Source of the DNA: Sesamum alatum
Taxonomy: Eukaryota; Streptophyta; Magnoliopsida; Lamiales; Pedaliaceae
DNA: 64,000 bases
Assembly (NCBI GenBank): GCA_034509735.1
Contig: JACGWO010000002.1
Span: 49,535,115-49,599,114, forward strand
Reading direction: 5' to 3'
Part shown: in pieces, positions 61,113-64,000 of the stretch
How positions within the stretch are numbered: the first letter of the stretch is position 1
Layout of the letters: each line of letters begins with the position of its first letter
Notes under the pieces: generated by a model
Database searches by the model: none
The model's input: only the letters and a program-made list of their open reading frames with translations
What the model was told of the DNA's origin: nothing
Program-made: the position numbers and the translations under genes

Positions 61113-61513
61113 GGATTAAATTACAATTACATCCCTGAGATTTGGTATAATTACAATTACCTCCTCATTGTTTGAAAAAATACAAATATCCCCTTGATGT
61201 TTGTTACCGTCTAATAAATAATCCATGTCCATCCAAAATTATAGGTGAAGTAACCAAAATATCTTTATACAAATTGAATTTCTTTTTATTTAATTCTTAA
61301 TTTTTTTTAGCCTACAGTGCGTAGGGAGAAGTTTCTTAAGTTTTTTTACACAGACGAGCAATAATGAACTTTGTCTCGTTTTTCTACAATTTTAAAAAAG
61401 AAAATCAAGGGTAAAATGATCAATTTCAGGCATTTGGTTAAAAATTACAAATCTCAAGCGAATATTTATAATTTTCAAACAAATCTTAGTAGAGGTGGTT
61501 GTAATTTACCCCA
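61113..61513. mobile_element. Mutator-like MITE (third member of the GGGTAAATTAC group)
   Basis: Ends GGATTAAATTACAATTACATC and GGTTGTAATTTACCC, flanked by ATATTTA on both sides (61106-61112 and 61514-61520). Over 9 bp the flanks differ at two positions. Interior matches the elements at 45926 and 50202 (CCTCATTGTTTGAAAAA, GTTACCGTCTAATAAATAA). Confidence 0.8.
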
Positions 61514-62587
61514 ATATTTATTTACTCCACCTCCTAAATCCGCCAAAAAATATAATTACTAAATTACATTTCTTCATCAAAAAGTTTTGTTTTTTTTAAA
61601 ATAAACTCAGCAAAATACAGATGTTTAATAATGATCTTTTTAAGATGAGGGGCGATAGATTTTATCTCGAAACATGATGCTTGAACTGTTAAAATTTATA
61701 TATGAAAGTTTTATTTAATGATGAATATGTAATAATCTTGAACTGATATGATCTAAGGGCTAAGAAATTAAATTGGAGTAATTGATGTGGGGTTGGGATG
61801 AGTCGATGTCTATCCTGATTATAGCAAAGAAGTCCTGGCTTGATGAATATTCCCAACTTGTGGGGACCCACAGCCAACCAGCCTTGCCCACCCAATACGG
61901 CCTTCGTAGCCGCAAATCTTTTGAGCTGTCACATCCAACGTCTGATATTTTCTGAAATTGAGCCCATCAAAATTGGGCCACGTTGCATCTATAGGATTTT
62001 GTTTTAAATTTTTAAAATTTTAGATGCGTGTCGAGAAAATTAAAATATCCTGAATTTTGTATTATTTCGGTTTTGAACCTATTGATGTGATGTCATTAAT
62101 TAAGAGAAATTTTTGAAATGACGAATCCAACAAAAAGGACGAGTGAAATTACAATAATATCCTCGAAGATATTACATCATATAATATTATCATACATCGT
62201 AATATAAGGTGGTTTTTAGTCATATTACATACGATATTACAATATATCAGAGGCTTTTTAAAGAGACCATCTCTAACACCTCTGATGTTTATTTGTGTTG
62301 CAAGTGACTTTAAAAGAAACCTTGACATATAAATCCTTCAAAAATATTTTGTTCATGATCATTAGATAAGTTGAAAATAATTAAGTCAAGCAAATAAATA
62401 AGTTTTAGGCACATTGTTTGGGAAAAAAGGTCAGGAGATTTTTCTTCTTTTGTTATAAAAACAATCAATTACATCGTACAATGCAATGAAATATTCAAAA
62501 ACCAACTAAATATATTAATAACATCATAATGAACAAAGTAATAAATAACTACAAACTACTGTAAAAGAAAATGTTCATATATGTGAA

Positions 62588-62672
62588 ACTCGAATTCAAA
62601 ACTGAAGACATCTTTCTAGTGAAAGTTCTGAAACCTCAGCCTTACCATTGAGGTAAGGCCTCGTTGGCAGTC
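62588..62672 (-). repeat. Possible tRNA-derived SINE relic
   Basis: On the minus strand: GAGGCCTTACCTCAATGG followed by TAAGGCTGAGG and, further on, TTTTGAATTCGAG. This resembles A- and B-box positions of a tRNA-derived SINE. Related to the 24631 and 28858 sequences. Confidence 0.35.
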
Positions 62673-63559
62673 AATTTTAGGACTTATTTGGATAATTTCA
62701 AATTACAATATATTTTATGAGTATCTTTTAAATCTATATTTTGTAAGCCCAAAATTCTCCATCCAAACACACATTTTTCTAAACCTATGTGATGTGGTGG
62801 TAATTTCTTGAAAATCATATCAAAACCTATACCCTGAGCTCAATTTCAAATTATGAACAACTCTGAATCCGCGCCATTTATTTTTTGTCATTCCGACCCA
62901 GCCTCTATTCCATACAAATTCTAATATGTATAGATCACTCAGTGTTGTTCAATCGATCATTTTTAAATTTATGATCACATAAAATTTACAGTAACGAGAA
63001 TCTATAAATATACGTCCTCCATTCTCCATGTATAACTTTTTGGGTATTATAATAATGGGAAATAGAGGCTCTCCAACCCACATTCCTTGGCTTTTTGGGT
63101 ATTTTGCGATTATTGTAATTAAGAGTTTTACATAATCGCAATTATTATATTAATGATATGCAGAAAATCAATTATGATAGTATATTTCAACAAGGATTAT
63201 GGTAAAAGTTTAATTTTCTTATTTTTAAAATAAGAAATATTTTAAACTAGTGCTTACGGTCCTCAACAATTTATAAGCACGAGAGACCAGAAACCTATGG
63301 TTGTTTGTAATTTTATCTTATTTTATCTCAATAAGAAAAAAAAAAGATGGTTACATGTGAGTTGGGTTGAATTGAGGTTTATTTTGGATTATGTGAAATA
63401 AAATTATAATGATGAAAATTGATATGATGTGTAAAAAAAATTAGGTAAGAAAGAAAATTTAATGAGTGTAAGTGATGTGATATGTTATTTTTACTTGTAA
63501 GTAGTAACCAATGTTTTTTTTTTTTTTTTTTTGGATGAGAAATTATTTATATAATCAAA

Positions 63560-64000
63560 CACTATATTGACTTGATCCGATGGAGCAAAATGACATATAT
63601 CTCACAAGCAAGCACACGTTTAATTCTAATTCAAGTCGAGGTACTCAATGATCTGGTGATCATCCGACGACCTAGTCCAGTATTGGTCAACTAGATTAGC
63701 TCGATTTTGATAATATGAGGTTGACCTGCACACATAATGTTAGGCTTGCTGAGGAGGTCCTCAGCTAAATCCATCCAATATTTAAGTTAGTATGATTTTG
63801 AGGTTACAGGGAAAGAAAAATACAATTTAGTTGTAATAAATGCATAATTATAAAAGGACCCACAATATATTTATAGAAGCTATGTGCTAGAGTTCGTCGG
63901 CGCCACATGCCCTACAAATAGCCATCGAATGAATTGAGAATCAATTGATGATAATGCAGGTCATTGGGCCAAGTGGATTGAGTGCGACTTGATCTGTTCA
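63560..64000. other. Possible LTR-like fragment cut by the window edge
   Basis: The stretch is less AT-rich than its surroundings. It contains AGGAGGTCCTCAGCTAAATC, TTTAAGTTAGTATGATTTTG and then a TATAAAAGG box-like sequence (63850-63858), a layout often seen in plant LTRs. No partner LTR or coding region lies in the window. Confidence 0.25.

Larger units (their letters stand above)
59308..64000. other. Gene-free right end of the window
   Basis: RraA 3' UTR, then AT-rich DNA. Features seen: a small ORF at 59881-60126 (81 aa, no family recognised, probably chance), a foldback repeat (60263-60648), an ATC microsatellite (60786-60811), a MITE (61113-61513), a possible SINE relic (62588-62672), an 18-base poly-T tract (63515-63532) and a possible LTR-like stretch (63560-64000). 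Confidence 0.5.

Noticed and set aside
1..64000. CRISPR arrays, prokaryotic operons, riboswitches, integrated virus
   Set aside because: No regularly spaced repeats, no Shine-Dalgarno-type gene packing and no viral coding regions were seen; the gene content and introns are those of a plant nuclear genome.

Overview
The window is plant nuclear DNA, almost certainly from a eudicot. The genes are split by many GT-AG introns and have plant-specific families and architectures: a single-codon first exon in an ADF gene, heavy-metal-associated isoprenylated proteins, an LTI65/CAP160 protein, a pectin acetylesterase and a PR-2-like GH17 enzyme. Intergenic DNA is very AT-rich and full of MITEs and microsatellites. 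An asterid such as a Lamiales species would fit, but I cannot fix the species from sequence alone.

Layout, left to right: (1) SPPL1-type signal peptide peptidase-like protease, 1375-3670 (+). (2) CPSF100, a subunit of the pre-mRNA 3' end processing complex, 5186-15798 (+). (3) Pectin acetylesterase, 17759-24106 (+). (4) GH17 endo-1,3-beta-glucanase, 26295-27796 (+). (5) tRNA-Cys(GCA), 28490-28561 (+). (6) Actin-depolymerizing factor, 29194-30672 (+). (7) Three paralogous GT90 (rumi/DUF821-type) O-glucosyltransferases: copies A (31054-34089) and B (35285-38800) on the minus strand and copy C (42521-45601) on the plus strand. Two degraded ADF last exons lie beside A and B. (8) Two HMA-domain genes, 48875-49684 and 51541-52111 (+). 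(9) An LTI65/RD29B-like stress protein, 54419-56464 (-). (10) A RraA-like (HMG/CHA aldolase-like) protein, 58807-59307 (+). The last 4.5 kb hold no gene I can support. Exon joins were derived by hand from splice signals, reading phase and family conservation. Every model listed keeps frame except the two flagged as frameshifted.

The most informative part is 29-46 kb, where a unit made of an ADF gene and a GT90 gene has been duplicated. ADF survives in one copy only. Both relics carry the same 11-bp-TIR insertion, so the disruption predates a later duplication. One GT90 copy (B) has a doubly frameshifted first exon, and an intron of B carries a foldback MITE whose empty site is preserved in copy A. 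I see no CRISPR, prokaryotic-type operon, virus or clearly new biochemical system. The novelty here is in gene-family evolution, recent gene damage and a Mutator-like MITE family with readable 9-bp target duplications.
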